Below are positions 1 through 7,548 of a DNA stretch of 40,032 nucleotides, piece by piece. This stretch comes from Sphaerimonospora mesophila NBRC 14179 = JCM 3151 (GTDB lineage Bacteria > Actinomycetota > Actinomycetes > Streptosporangiales > Streptosporangiaceae), in contig BCRI01000064.1 in the NCBI GenBank assembly GCA_001552515.1, positions 1 through 40,032 on the forward strand. Reading direction: 5' to 3'. The notes under the pieces are model-generated. The model was given only the letters and a program-made list of their open reading frames with translations. It was not told the DNA's origin and made no database searches. The translations under genes and the position numbers were made by a program. Numbering within the stretch: position 1 is the stretch's first letter; the number at the start of each line of letters is the position of its first letter.

Positions 1-1
1 G

Positions 2-271
2 ACCCCGGAGGTGCCCGAGTTGTACATCATGCGGTGGGAAGCGCGGGACATCGACACCTACGTCGTGCCGTACGGCGAGCACATGGGCGGGGATTGGAGC
101 GATGCACCGCCGTTCACGGGCAACGGGTTCACCACCTCGCGCGAGCATGTGGTGCCGCAGTTCCACACGATGCCCATGCCGATCCCGGCCGGGGCCGAGA
201 TCGTGCACCTGACCGGCGCCGGGGAACGCCGGTTCGCCGACTACGACGGACTCACCTGGCGGCCCGCGTGA
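2..271 (+). CDS. Unrecognised small protein, possibly cut by the left edge
   Basis: The frame is open from the first base of the window to a TGA at 269-271, so this may be the 3' end of a longer gene. It could also be complete: GGAGG at 7-11 lies 8 bases before a TTG at 20, and an ATG follows at 29. The product is about 80-90 residues, acidic and aromatic, with several Trp, Tyr and His (for example MRWEARDIDTYVVPYGEHMG), no membrane segment and no motif I recognise. Its stop overlaps the start of the next gene (TGATG at 269-273), so the two are probably translated together. Function unknown. Confidence 0.5.
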   Translation, partial: TPEVPELYIMRWEARDIDTYVVPYGEHMGGDWSDAPPFTGNGFTTSREHVVPQFHTMPMPIPAGAEIVHLTGAGERRFADYDGLTWRPA

Positions 272-771
272 TGAGCGAGACGGAACGGATCGAGCCCGTC
301 GGGCTGGGCTTCGTCGCCGGCTACCGGAACCGGAGCTTCGCCGCTGCCATCGGACCCGGCGGCGACGACGTGGTGCTGTTCAGCGAGTCGGCGCAGGACG
401 GCTTCACCCGGGCCGGGAGCTACTGGCGGCTCCGGGTGCGCCGGTCCGATCTGGAGTCACTGACCCTGCTGCGCACGGTCGGCGCGTTCGGCGGCGAGCC
501 GTGCCTGGTGCTGGACGAGGACGACGGCGACGGCACGGACGAGGAGGGCGGCCTGCACATCGCCTACCTCGGGCACAGTGGCACGAGGGCGGAGACCATC
601 GGCTACTGGCTCGTCGACCACGGCGCCTATGAGGTCGTGGTGCCGCGCGAGGAGGTCCACGCGATCCGCGTCGAGCGGGTGCCCGTCCCGACCACCGGCG
701 CCGAGCAGCCGGGCGGCCGGGACTCGGGCGACGGAGAAGCGGACGGTCAGGCGGAGCCGAGCGACCGGTAG
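271..771 (+). CDS. Unrecognised 166-residue acidic protein
   Basis: The ATG at 271 overlaps the preceding stop codon, which implies translational coupling; this is why I start here and not in the longer open frame that runs back to 34. The product is soluble and acidic, with short beta-like segments (VGLGFVAGYRNRSFAAAIGP, ETIGYWLVDHGAYEVVV) and a low-complexity Gly/Asp/Glu tail from about residue 145. No signal peptide or membrane segment is visible. The last 25 bases overlap tail-to-tail with the carboxyltransferase gene on the other strand. A paired small-protein module, such as an immunity-type protein, is possible but not supported by any motif I can name. Confidence 0.5.
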   Translation: MSETERIEPVGLGFVAGYRNRSFAAAIGPGGDDVVLFSESAQDGFTRAGSYWRLRVRRSDLESLTLLRTVGAFGGEPCLVLDEDDGDGTDEEGGLHIAYLGHSGTRAETIGYWLVDHGAYEVVVPREEVHAIRVERVPVPTTGAEQPGGRDSGDGEADGQAEPSDR

Positions 772-2285
772 CGGGCGAACCGGGCGGCGAGGCGTTCGCT
801 CGCGGTCCGCCCCAGCAGACCGATGATCTCGTATTCGAGCGTCCTTGCCACGCGGCGGCAGAACTCCTCCGGTTCGACCGAGGCGTCCGGACACTCCGGG
901 ACGATCCGGTCGACGATGCCGTCCCGTTTGAGGTCGGTCGCCCGTACGCCCTGGGCCTCGGCGATCCGCGGGGCGAAGTCGACGGTCCGATGCATGATCG
1001 CCGAGGCGCCCTCGGGCGGGAGCGGGGACAGCCAGCCGTGCTGCGCGCAGACGACCCGGTCGGCGGGCAGCAGGGCCAGCGCCGCGCCGCCCGCGCCCTC
1101 CCCGAGCAGAAGACACACGGTGGGCGCTTCGAGCATGACGAGGTCGGCCAGTGAGCGGGCGATCTCGGCGGCCAGGCCGCCCTCCTCGGCCGCCTTCGAC
1201 AGGGCCGCGCCCGGCGTGTCGATGACCGTCACCAGCGGGAGCCCCAGTTCGGCGGCGAGACGCATCCCGCGCCGGGCGACCCGTAGCCCGGCCGGGCCGA
1301 GCGGGCCCGCCGCCCGCTGGCGCCCCCAGTCCTGACCGAGCACGACGGCCGGGGCCGTGCCGAACCGGGCGAGTGCGAGCAGCAGGCCGGGGTCCTCCTC
1401 GCCGGTCCCGGTGCCGTGCAGCGGGGTGACGTCGTGGGCGGCCAGCTTGAGCAGGGCCCGCACCCCCGGCCGGTCGGCGTCGCGCGAGCGGGTGATCGCC
1501 TCCCAGGCCGGCACGTCGGCGTCCGCCTCCTCCGGTTCCGGCCCCCTGTCGATGTCACGGTCCAGGCCGTCGGTGGGCGCGGACAGCACGGCGAGAGCGC
1601 GGATGGCGACCTCGCGGACGTCCTCGGCCGACACCACGGCGTCCACCAGGCCGTTGGCGAACAGGTTCTCCGCCACCTGCACGCCCTCCGGGAACGGGTA
1701 GCCGTACAACGCCTCGAACACCCTCGGCCCCAGGAAGCCGATCAGCGCGCCGGGCTCGGCCGCCGTGACGTGACCGAGCGAGCCCCACGAGGCGAACACC
1801 CCGCCGGTGGTCGGGTGGCGCAAATAGACGACGTACGGCAGGCCGGCGGCACGATGGGCGGCCACGGCTGCCGTGATCTTCACCATCTGGACGAAGGCGA
1901 GGGCGCCCTCCTGCATTCTGGTGCCGCCGCTGGCGGGGGCCGCGAGCAGCGGCAGCCGCTCGGCGGTCGCCCGCTCCACGGCCCTGACCAGGCGCTCGGC
2001 CGCCGCCACCCCGATCGAGCCGGCCAGAAAGGAGAACTCGCAGGCCATGATCGCGACCCGGCGACCGGCCAGCGTCCCCTCCCCCGTGATCACCGATTCG
2101 TCATATCCGCTCCTGGCCCTGGCCGCCGCCAGGTCATCGGCGTACGGCGTGCCGGGGGCGGCCCGCTCCACGAGCGGCTCGTCCCACGACCGCCACGAAC
2201 CTGGGTCGAGGACACGGGAGATCAACGTGCGGGCGTCCGGCCGCTTCGCACGTTCCCGGCGGTTCGTCTGCTCTGACCGGTTCAC
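747..2285 (-). CDS. Fused acyl-CoA carboxyltransferase (AccD-like plus AccA-like domains)
   Basis: This 512-residue protein carries both halves of a biotin-dependent carboxyltransferase. The first half is AccD-like (ACEFSFLAGSIGVAAAERL, then ASGGTRMQEG near residue 120). The second is AccA-like (LPLVTVIDTPGA, then LLLGEGAGGAALALLPADRV). Together they would move CO2 from biotin to an acyl-CoA. The N-terminal Cys4 zinc finger of bacterial AccD is not seen. The GTG start at 2285 overlaps the stop of the CoA-transferase gene (GTGA, 2282-2285), so the two are coupled. No biotin carboxylase or biotin carrier protein lies in the window, so partners must be elsewhere. Substrate is not predictable from sequence; acetyl-CoA or propionyl-CoA carboxylation, or a role in acid catabolism with the CoA-transferase, are the options. 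Confidence 0.85.
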   Translation of the reverse strand: MNRSEQTNRRERAKRPDARTLISRVLDPGSWRSWDEPLVERAAPGTPYADDLAAARARSGYDESVITGEGTLAGRRVAIMACEFSFLAGSIGVAAAERLVRAVERATAERLPLLAAPASGGTRMQEGALAFVQMVKITAAVAAHRAAGLPYVVYLRHPTTGGVFASWGSLGHVTAAEPGALIGFLGPRVFEALYGYPFPEGVQVAENLFANGLVDAVVSAEDVREVAIRALAVLSAPTDGLDRDIDRGPEPEEADADVPAWEAITRSRDADRPGVRALLKLAAHDVTPLHGTGTGEEDPGLLLALARFGTAPAVVLGQDWGRQRAAGPLGPAGLRVARRGMRLAAELGLPLVTVIDTPGAALSKAAEEGGLAAEIARSLADLVMLEAPTVCLLLGEGAGGAALALLPADRVVCAQHGWLSPLPPEGASAIMHRTVDFAPRIAEAQGVRATDLKRDGIVDRIVPECPDASVEPEEFCRRVARTLEYEIIGLLGRTASERLAARFARYRSLGSA

Positions 2286-3475
2286 TCCTGGCGTCCCTCC
2301 GCCGCCTGCTCGCGCTCGCGCAGCCAGTCGAGCACGGCGTCGTTGTCCTGGCCGAGCGCCGGAGGCGGTGTGTGGGAGTGCGGGACATCGGCGCGGGCGT
2401 CGTCCGGTGTCTCGAAGCGCAGCGGCGGGCCGGGCAGCTCGATCGGGCCGAGGACCGGATGGTCGACGGTCACCAGCAGGCCCTGGGAGCGGACCTGGTC
2501 CCAGGCGTAGACCTCGTCGATGGACCGGATCGCGCCGGCCGGCACGCCCAGCTCGCCGAGCGCGGCCAGCCAGTGCGCCCGGCCGTGCGCCGCCAGCGCC
2601 TTCTCGATGTCCGCGATCAGCTCGTCCCGATGCGCGAACCTATCCCTATTCGTCGCATATTTCGTGACTTCGGGATCGATGTCCAAGAGCTCGGCCACCT
2701 TGCGCCACTGGCCCTCGTTCGCGACCGCGATCTGGATCATTCCGTCCGCGCAGCGGAAGGCTCCGTACGGTGCGATCGACACGTGATGGTTGCCGCCGGC
2801 GCCGGGCACCTTGCCGCCGACCGTCCAGGCCGTGCCGTGGTAGGAGTGCACCCCGACCACCGAGGCCAGCAGGGACGTCCGGACGACCCGGCCACGCCCC
2901 GTCCGCTCGCGTTCGTACAGCGCGGCGACCACGCCGTACGCGCCGTGGATGCCGGCCAGCAGGTCGGCGATCGAGGCGCCGACGCGGTACGGCTCCTCCG
3001 GCGACGGCCCGGTCAGCGACATCAGGCCGGCCTCCCCCTGGGCGATCTGGTCGTACCCCGGCCGGCCGCCCTCGGGGCCGTCATGCCCGAACCCGGTGAT
3101 CGACAAGATCACCAGGCGCGGGTTCAGCTCGTGCAGCCGACCGACCGGCAGGCCCAGGCGGTCCAGCACGCCGGTGCGGAAGTTCTCGATCAGCACATCG
3201 CTGTGCCGTACCAGCCGTTCGATGAGCCGGCGACCCTCGTCGGACTTCATGTCGACCGTGATGGACCGCTTGTTGCGGTTGGCCGCCAGGAAATAGGTGG
3301 AAATATTCTGATCAGGGCCGACGAACGGCGGTCCCCATCCCCGCGACTCGTCCCCCGAAGGATGCTCCACCTTGATCACGTGAGCGCCCAGGTCGCCGAG
3401 CATCTGCGCCCCGTGGGGTCCGGCCAGGGCACGAGACAGATCCAGAACGACGATGCCGCTGAGGGGTCCCTGCAC
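2282..3475 (-). CDS. CaiB/BaiF family (class III) CoA-transferase
   Basis: At 397 residues this is full length for a class III CoA-transferase, the family of formyl-CoA and carnitine CoA-transferases, which move CoA from a donor acyl-CoA to an organic acid through an aspartyl-CoA thioester. Seen in order: the N-terminal GIVVLDLSRALAGPHGAQML, DLGAHVIKVEHPSGDESRGW, the NRNKRSITVDMKSDEGR segment, DVLIENFRTGVLDRLG, and GYDQIAQGEAGLMSLTG, whose Asp is the expected catalytic residue. The C-terminal part (GVPAGAIRSIDE) also fits. It lies immediately upstream of, and overlaps by four bases, the fused carboxyltransferase, suggesting that the CoA ester made here is the substrate, or a relative of it, for that enzyme. 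The actual acid is unknown. Confidence 0.9.
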   Translation of the reverse strand: MQGPLSGIVVLDLSRALAGPHGAQMLGDLGAHVIKVEHPSGDESRGWGPPFVGPDQNISTYFLAANRNKRSITVDMKSDEGRRLIERLVRHSDVLIENFRTGVLDRLGLPVGRLHELNPRLVILSITGFGHDGPEGGRPGYDQIAQGEAGLMSLTGPSPEEPYRVGASIADLLAGIHGAYGVVAALYERERTGRGRVVRTSLLASVVGVHSYHGTAWTVGGKVPGAGGNHHVSIAPYGAFRCADGMIQIAVANEGQWRKVAELLDIDPEVTKYATNRDRFAHRDELIADIEKALAAHGRAHWLAALGELGVPAGAIRSIDEVYAWDQVRSQGLLVTVDHPVLGPIELPGPPLRFETPDDARADVPHSHTPPPALGQDNDAVLDWLREREQAAEGRQE

Positions 3476-3637
3476 GGTTCAGCCTCCAGGTGTTGCGCCA
3501 CGAAGAACCGGTTTCGGTCTTCATGCCACAGCCTGCCAGGTCACCTGCGGGATCGACACTCCCGCGGTGTGCCAAGGAACCCCCAGCGTTTTTGGCCGGA
3601 TATGGACGTCCGCGCCGCCTTCCCTCAGGTCTCCGGC

Positions 3638-3793
3638 TCAGTGCCGGTGCCGCTGCCCCCGCCACTGGTCCACGAAATGGCGCAGGCGCTGCCTCGTGTG
3701 CGGGTCGCGGGTCATCGTCCTGGCCTTGTCGCGGTGCTGACGGCCCGCCTGGCTGTTCAGGTAGTTCCTGATCCGCTCCATAATCGACGGCAT
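3638..3793 (-). CDS. Small basic conserved-type protein, 51 residues
   Basis: A short reading frame starts at ATG 3793 and ends at TGA 3638, with a purine-rich GGGGGGTGA about eight bases before the start. The product begins MPSIMERIRNYLNSQAGRQH and ends in an Arg/His-rich tail. It is strongly basic and amphipathic, with no Cys and no membrane segment. Small proteins of this style (an RIRNYL...QAGRQ-type N-terminus followed by basic helices) are common in actinomycetes, but I cannot assign a role. It sits alone between the CoA-transferase gene and the unknown 102-residue gene, all three on the same strand. Confidence 0.55.
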   Translation of the reverse strand: MPSIMERIRNYLNSQAGRQHRDKARTMTRDPHTRQRLRHFVDQWRGQRHRH

Positions 3794-3898
3794 CTGTGTC
3801 GTCACCCCCCGTACGCCGGCGGTTTTACCGGCTTATCCGGATACCGTTACCCACGGTCGCCGCGGTCAATCACCCACGCGGTCCCCCTCGTGGTTCGA

Positions 3899-4207
3899 TC
3901 AGCGGGTCACATCGGGGACGCGGGCGGCCAGCCACCGGGACAGCGTGTTCGCGACCGCGTCGGAGGCGGTGAGGGTGACGGCCTCACGGGCCCTCCCCGA
4001 ATCGTCCTGGAAGACGATCTCGTAGGTCTCGTCCCGCCGCAGCGACACCGATGCGCGCCAGCCGGCGCCCGCCCCGTCGGGCTGGACGGTCATGAACGTG
4101 TTGTCCACATGGTTCAGCTCGTCTATCAACACGACGAGCGCCACATGCGAGGGATCGTCGAGGTGGTAGCCGTCCTGGGTCCTGGCGCAGTAGTGCCGCG
4201 CGGTCAT
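3899..4207 (-). CDS. Unrecognised 102-residue cytosolic protein
   Basis: I start at ATG 4207 because AAGGGGG lies about eight bases upstream. The frame is open further back (to 4336) but without a comparable ribosome site, and the extra residues look non-coding. The product begins MTARHYCARTQDGYHLDDPS. It alternates strands and helices (ALVVLIDELNHVDNTFMTVQ, then TYEIVFQDDSGRAREAVTLT) and ends in a helix with VANTLSRWLAAR. No signal peptide, membrane segment or catalytic motif is visible. The general size and fold pattern recall small immunity-type proteins, but this is not a firm match. A candidate sigma-70 promoter lies about 50-80 bases upstream. Confidence 0.6.
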   Translation of the reverse strand: MTARHYCARTQDGYHLDDPSHVALVVLIDELNHVDNTFMTVQPDGAGAGWRASVSLRRDETYEIVFQDDSGRAREAVTLTASDAVANTLSRWLAARVPDVTR

Positions 4208-4259
4208 CTCCGCCCCCTTCTCGCCCGGCCGGGTTGGTGCTCCAAGCATGACAGGGATG

Positions 4260-4287
4260 GTTACACTGTGCTGTCGATTCATCACAA
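4260..4287 (-). promoter_or_regulatory. Candidate sigma-70 type promoter for the 102-residue gene
   Basis: Read on the minus strand, TTGTGA (4287-4282) and TGTAAC (4265-4260) are separated by 16 bases. The spacing and sequence are close to the vegetative consensus, and the region is distinctly less GC-rich than its surroundings. A start site near 4252 would give a leader of about 45 bases ahead of ATG 4207. This is inference from sequence only. Confidence 0.35.
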
Positions 4288-4345
4288 TTCGATGACGGAG
4301 GGGTCCATCATCGGACCCGATCGTCCGAGGCGGCATGGACGGCGC

Positions 4346-5260
4346 TCAGCCCACGGCGGACACCGCCATGATCTTGTCGGGGTTCATCATCCACAGCACC
4401 CGGTCGATGCCCTCGGCTGAGGCGTCGACCGTGAGCACCGTGAACACCACGCCGTCACGGCAGAGCAGAGCGCATGCCTGTCCGTTCGCGCTCCCCCACT
4501 TCACCTCGACCCCGGCCCAGAAATGGGCCGCGAACGCCCTGACGTACCTCGCCACCCGGAGCGCGCCCACCACGGGGATGCGAGAGGCCCGGACGGCGCC
4601 GCCGCCATCGGAGTAACTGGTCACGTCGGCGGCGAGGAGTTCCTCCAGCGCGGCCAGGTCTCCGGAGCGGGCCGCGGCGACGAAGGCCCTCAGCAGCCTG
4701 CGTTGTTCGGCTCCGGTCACCGGCGCGCGGCGTCCGGTGCGCACGTGTTTGCGCGCCCTGCTGACCAGTTGCCGGACGGCCGCCTCGCTGAGCTGGATGA
4801 TCTCGGCGATCTGCCGGTACGGATAGTCGAACGCCTCCCGCAGCACGTAGGCCGCGCGTTCGTTGGGCGAAAGCCTCTCCAGGAGAAGCAAGACCGCGAA
4901 TCCCAGCGCTTCGTCCCGCTCGGCGCCGAGGTGCGGATCGGCGCCGGTGTCGACGGGTTCGGGAAGCCACGGGCCGACATAGGTCTCGCGGCGGACACGT
5001 GCGGACTGAACGGCGTTGATGGCCAGCCGTGTGATCGCCGTGGCCAGGAACGCGGCCGGGTTGACCACCGTGCCACGCTCGTAGTTCTGCCAGCGCAGCC
5101 AGACCTCCTGCACCAGGTCCTCGGCCTCGGTGAAGCTGCCCAGCATCCGGTACGCGATGCCGAACAGACGCGGCCGTAAGCCCGCGAAGATCGTCGCGGC
5201 CTGCTCGAGGTCTTCCGGACCACCCGATTCGCTCGTCGGCACACCATCCGCCACCGTCAT
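4346..5260 (-). CDS. ECF41-group sigma factor (SigJ-like) with SnoaL-like C-terminal domain
   Basis: RNA polymerase sigma factor of about 304 residues. Sigma region 2 (FGIAYRMLGSFTEAEDLVQEVWLRW, about 34-58) and region 4 (LSPNERAAYVLREAFDYPYRQIAEII, about 130-155) are followed by a SnoaL-like domain. The ECF41 hallmarks are all present: WLPEP in the linker (98-102), DGGG (218-221) and NPDKI near the C-terminus (293-297). In this group the C-terminal extension modulates sigma activity and replaces a separate anti-sigma factor. I prefer ATG 5260, which has GAGG about nine bases upstream, over ATG 5275. ECF41 genes normally sit beside a carboxymuconolactone decarboxylase, oxidoreductase or epimerase gene; none is present here, so the target gene is not obvious. 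Confidence 0.9.
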   Translation of the reverse strand: MTVADGVPTSESGGPEDLEQAATIFAGLRPRLFGIAYRMLGSFTEAEDLVQEVWLRWQNYERGTVVNPAAFLATAITRLAINAVQSARVRRETYVGPWLPEPVDTGADPHLGAERDEALGFAVLLLLERLSPNERAAYVLREAFDYPYRQIAEIIQLSEAAVRQLVSRARKHVRTGRRAPVTGAEQRRLLRAFVAAARSGDLAALEELLAADVTSYSDGGGAVRASRIPVVGALRVARYVRAFAAHFWAGVEVKWGSANGQACALLCRDGVVFTVLTVDASAEGIDRVLWMMNPDKIMAVSAVG

Positions 5261-5319
5261 CGCCCCTCGCCTCATGCCCGTCCCGCCACTTACGCCGGTG
5301 GAATCATCCTGCTCCCATC

Positions 5320-5692
5320 ACGCTCGACCGCCGCCCGGCCCGGCCGGCCTCCTCGACGACGCCCAACGGCACGTGGCCGATCTCGACCCTCCCGTTTCTC
5401 CTGGTCCGCGAGGCGGAGCGTGGAGGTCGTGGTGAGGCGACATCGGACTCTCGCTGAGCTGTCGGTCAGCGACGACGGCGCCGGAATTCCCGAATCCGAG
5501 CGGGAGCGGATTTTCGGGGCTGTCGCCAGGGTGGACGCGGCCCGCAGCCGCGATCGGGGAGGGACCGGCCTCGGCCTGGCGATCGCCCGCCATATCGCGC
5601 ACGGGCACAGCGGCACGCTGGAGGCCGAGGAGCCGGCCGCCGGAGGCGCGCGGCTCATCCTCCGGCCACCCATTCATGACCTCGGCCCGTAG
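5320..5692 (+). pseudogene. Decayed C-terminal fragment of a sensor histidine kinase
   Basis: From about 5410 to the stop at 5692 the frame encodes an HATPase_c tail: VSDDGAGIPESERERIF (G1 box), a worn F box (GAVARVDAARSRDRGG where DRF is usual) and GGTGLGLAIARHIAHGHSG (G2 box). Just upstream, in another frame (about 5350-5385), LLDDAQRHVADLD resembles the N-box LLDNAxRHA. So at least one frameshift separates the N box from the rest. The sensor, HAMP and phosphoacceptor domains are missing and no response regulator is near. It is divergent from the sigma gene and convergent with hyuB. I read it as a remnant; expression of the 90-residue piece starting at GTG 5420 cannot be excluded. Confidence 0.7.
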
Positions 5693-5712
5693 CAGGCCGG
5701 AAACCGGGCGGG

Positions 5713-7548
5713 TCAGACCGTGTCCACCTCGGCGTAGGGGAGGCCGCCGGACAGGCGGGGGTAGCCGGGGCCGCGGTCGAAGAACGGGGTGTCCTCCGGC
5801 ACGGCGGTGCGCAGCTCAGCCCGCAGCAGCTCGGTCGCCTCGGCGTCGATCCGCAGGTCGTCCCGCGGGCCCGACAGCACGACGCCGTAGTCGTCCCGGG
5901 CGCCCTCGTACGAGACCTTGCCGTCGCGCACGTCGGCCGCGACCCGTTCGGCCGGGCGGTCGTACGGCGAGCCCCAGCCGCCGCCCCCGGTGGTGCGGAC
6001 CCTGACGATATCTCCCGCCTTGACCGGGAAGTCGTCGACCAGGCCCTCCATCTCCACCCCGCCGACGGTGACGACGAAGGGCCGCCCGGCCCGGCCGCCG
6101 TTCACACCCCAGCAGGACAGGATCGACCGGTCCGCGATCGACATGAACGACGCGTCGCGCAGCATGCGGATGTGCTTGTCGTAGCCGAGGCCGCCCCGGA
6201 ACTCACCCGGCCCGCCGCTGTCGACGGCCAGCCCCAGGCGTTCGACCCGCAGCGGCCAGCGGGCCTCGGCGAACTCGACGGGGATGTTCCGCGAGTCCGG
6301 CACGACGTGGATCGTGTCCTCCCCGTCGGCGTACCACCGGCCGCCCGAGCCGCCGCCGAGCACCTCGCGCATGAGGTACGGACCGTCGTCGGAGTCTCCG
6401 TACACGCCGGTGTAGCGGATGGTCTCCTGGTCCGCGGGCATCCGGCCGCCGGTCGCCTTGGCCAGCACCCCGGCCAGCACGCCCAGCAGCCGCAGGATGA
6501 CGAACGTGCGGGCGTTGGTCGGCGCCGGGAAGATCGGCGTGAGCAGCGTGCCCTTCTCCGGGAAGACCATCTTGATGAGCGGCACGACGCCCTCGTTGAC
6601 GTCCAGCTCGGCCATCCGCTCCGGAGTGTCGGCGAGGTTGCGCAGGATCGGGGCGAGCCACTTCTTCAGGAAGACCCCGTCGGCGTAGTCGCCCGCGTGG
6701 TTGATCGGCCCCTTGGCCTGGGGTGAGGTGCCGGTGAAGTCGATGGTCAGCGGTGCTTCTGCGGCATGGTCGACGGTCAGCGTGATCCGCTGGGTGTGCA
6801 GCCGCGGCTCGTCCACGCCGTCGTGCTCGGCGTAGTCCTCCCAGACGTGCACGCCCTCGGGGATCTTCGCCAGCAGCTCGCGGCGGAAGGTCTCGGTCGT
6901 CTTCGAGACGATCGCGTCGAAGCAGCTCTCGACGGCCTGCCTGCCGTACCGGTCGAACAGCTCGCCGAGCCGGCGCGCCCCCATGAGGCAGGCCGAGCAC
7001 TCCGCGTCGAGGTCGCCGGCGAGCGAGTCGGGCATCCGGGAGTTACGCGTCATGATCGTCAGCGCGGCGCGGTTGGGCACTCCCCCGTCCCACAGCTTGA
7101 TCGGGGGGACCATGAGGCCCTCCTCGAAGGCGCTGCGCGCGTGCGAGGGCATCGATCCCGGTACGGCTCCGCCGATGTCGTCGTGGTGACCGAACGCCTG
7201 GACGAACGCCACAACCTCGCCGGCGTGGAACACCGGCACGGTGACGCACAGGTCGGGCAGGTGTCCGATGCCGCCCTCGGACAGGTAGACGTCGTTGTGG
7301 AAGAAGACGTCGCCCGGGCGCATCGTCTCGATCGGGAAGTCCCGCACGATCGGCTGCACCAGCGCCGAGTAGGACCGGCCGGTCAGCTTGCGCAGCCGTA
7401 CGTCGTGGATGCCCGCGCGGAAGTCGTGCGCGTCGCGGATCATCGGCGACCTGGCGGTCCGCGCGATGGCGGTCTCCACCTCCATCTCGACGGAGGCGAG
7501 GGTGCCCTCGACGATCTCCACGAGGATGGGGTCGGCAGTGCCGTTCAA
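5713..7548 (-). CDS. hyuB: Hydantoinase B / 5-oxoprolinase beta-type subunit
   Basis: This 611-residue protein matches the hydantoinase B (HyuB, oxoprolinase C-terminal half) family over its full length: DPILVEIVEGTLASVEMEVE at the N-terminus, RPGDVFFHNDVYLSEGGIGHLPD, the AFGHHDDIGGAVPGSMPSHA motif and GTSPQAKGPINHAGDYA. With HyuA it would hydrolyse a cyclic amide in an ATP-dependent way (hydantoins, 5-oxoproline) or, in acetone-carboxylase relatives, carboxylate a substrate. The start is a TTG at 7548 that overlaps the hyuA stop (TTGA), so expression is coupled. No third small subunit of acetone carboxylase type is present, which favours hydantoinase/oxoprolinase. Substrate unknown. Confidence 0.9.
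   Translation of the reverse strand: MNGTADPILVEIVEGTLASVEMEVETAIARTARSPMIRDAHDFRAGIHDVRLRKLTGRSYSALVQPIVRDFPIETMRPGDVFFHNDVYLSEGGIGHLPDLCVTVPVFHAGEVVAFVQAFGHHDDIGGAVPGSMPSHARSAFEEGLMVPPIKLWDGGVPNRAALTIMTRNSRMPDSLAGDLDAECSACLMGARRLGELFDRYGRQAVESCFDAIVSKTTETFRRELLAKIPEGVHVWEDYAEHDGVDEPRLHTQRITLTVDHAAEAPLTIDFTGTSPQAKGPINHAGDYADGVFLKKWLAPILRNLADTPERMAELDVNEGVVPLIKMVFPEKGTLLTPIFPAPTNARTFVILRLLGVLAGVLAKATGGRMPADQETIRYTGVYGDSDDGPYLMREVLGGGSGGRWYADGEDTIHVVPDSRNIPVEFAEARWPLRVERLGLAVDSGGPGEFRGGLGYDKHIRMLRDASFMSIADRSILSCWGVNGGRAGRPFVVTVGGVEMEGLVDDFPVKAGDIVRVRTTGGGGWGSPYDRPAERVAADVRDGKVSYEGARDDYGVVLSGPRDDLRIDAEATELLRAELRTAVPEDTPFFDRGPGYPRLSGGLPYAEVDTV

Noticed and set aside
4301-4318. GGGTCC-ATCATC-GGACCC hairpin after the sigma gene as a terminator
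   Set aside because: Only six base pairs and no following T tract on the minus strand, and it lies just upstream of the candidate promoter of the next gene. Too weak to list.
2372-4420. 682-codon plus-strand open frame opposite the CoA-transferase and into the next gap
   Set aside because: It is antisense to two well-supported genes, its product is Arg/Gly/Pro-rich without any motif, and it crosses an intergenic region. High GC makes such frames common.
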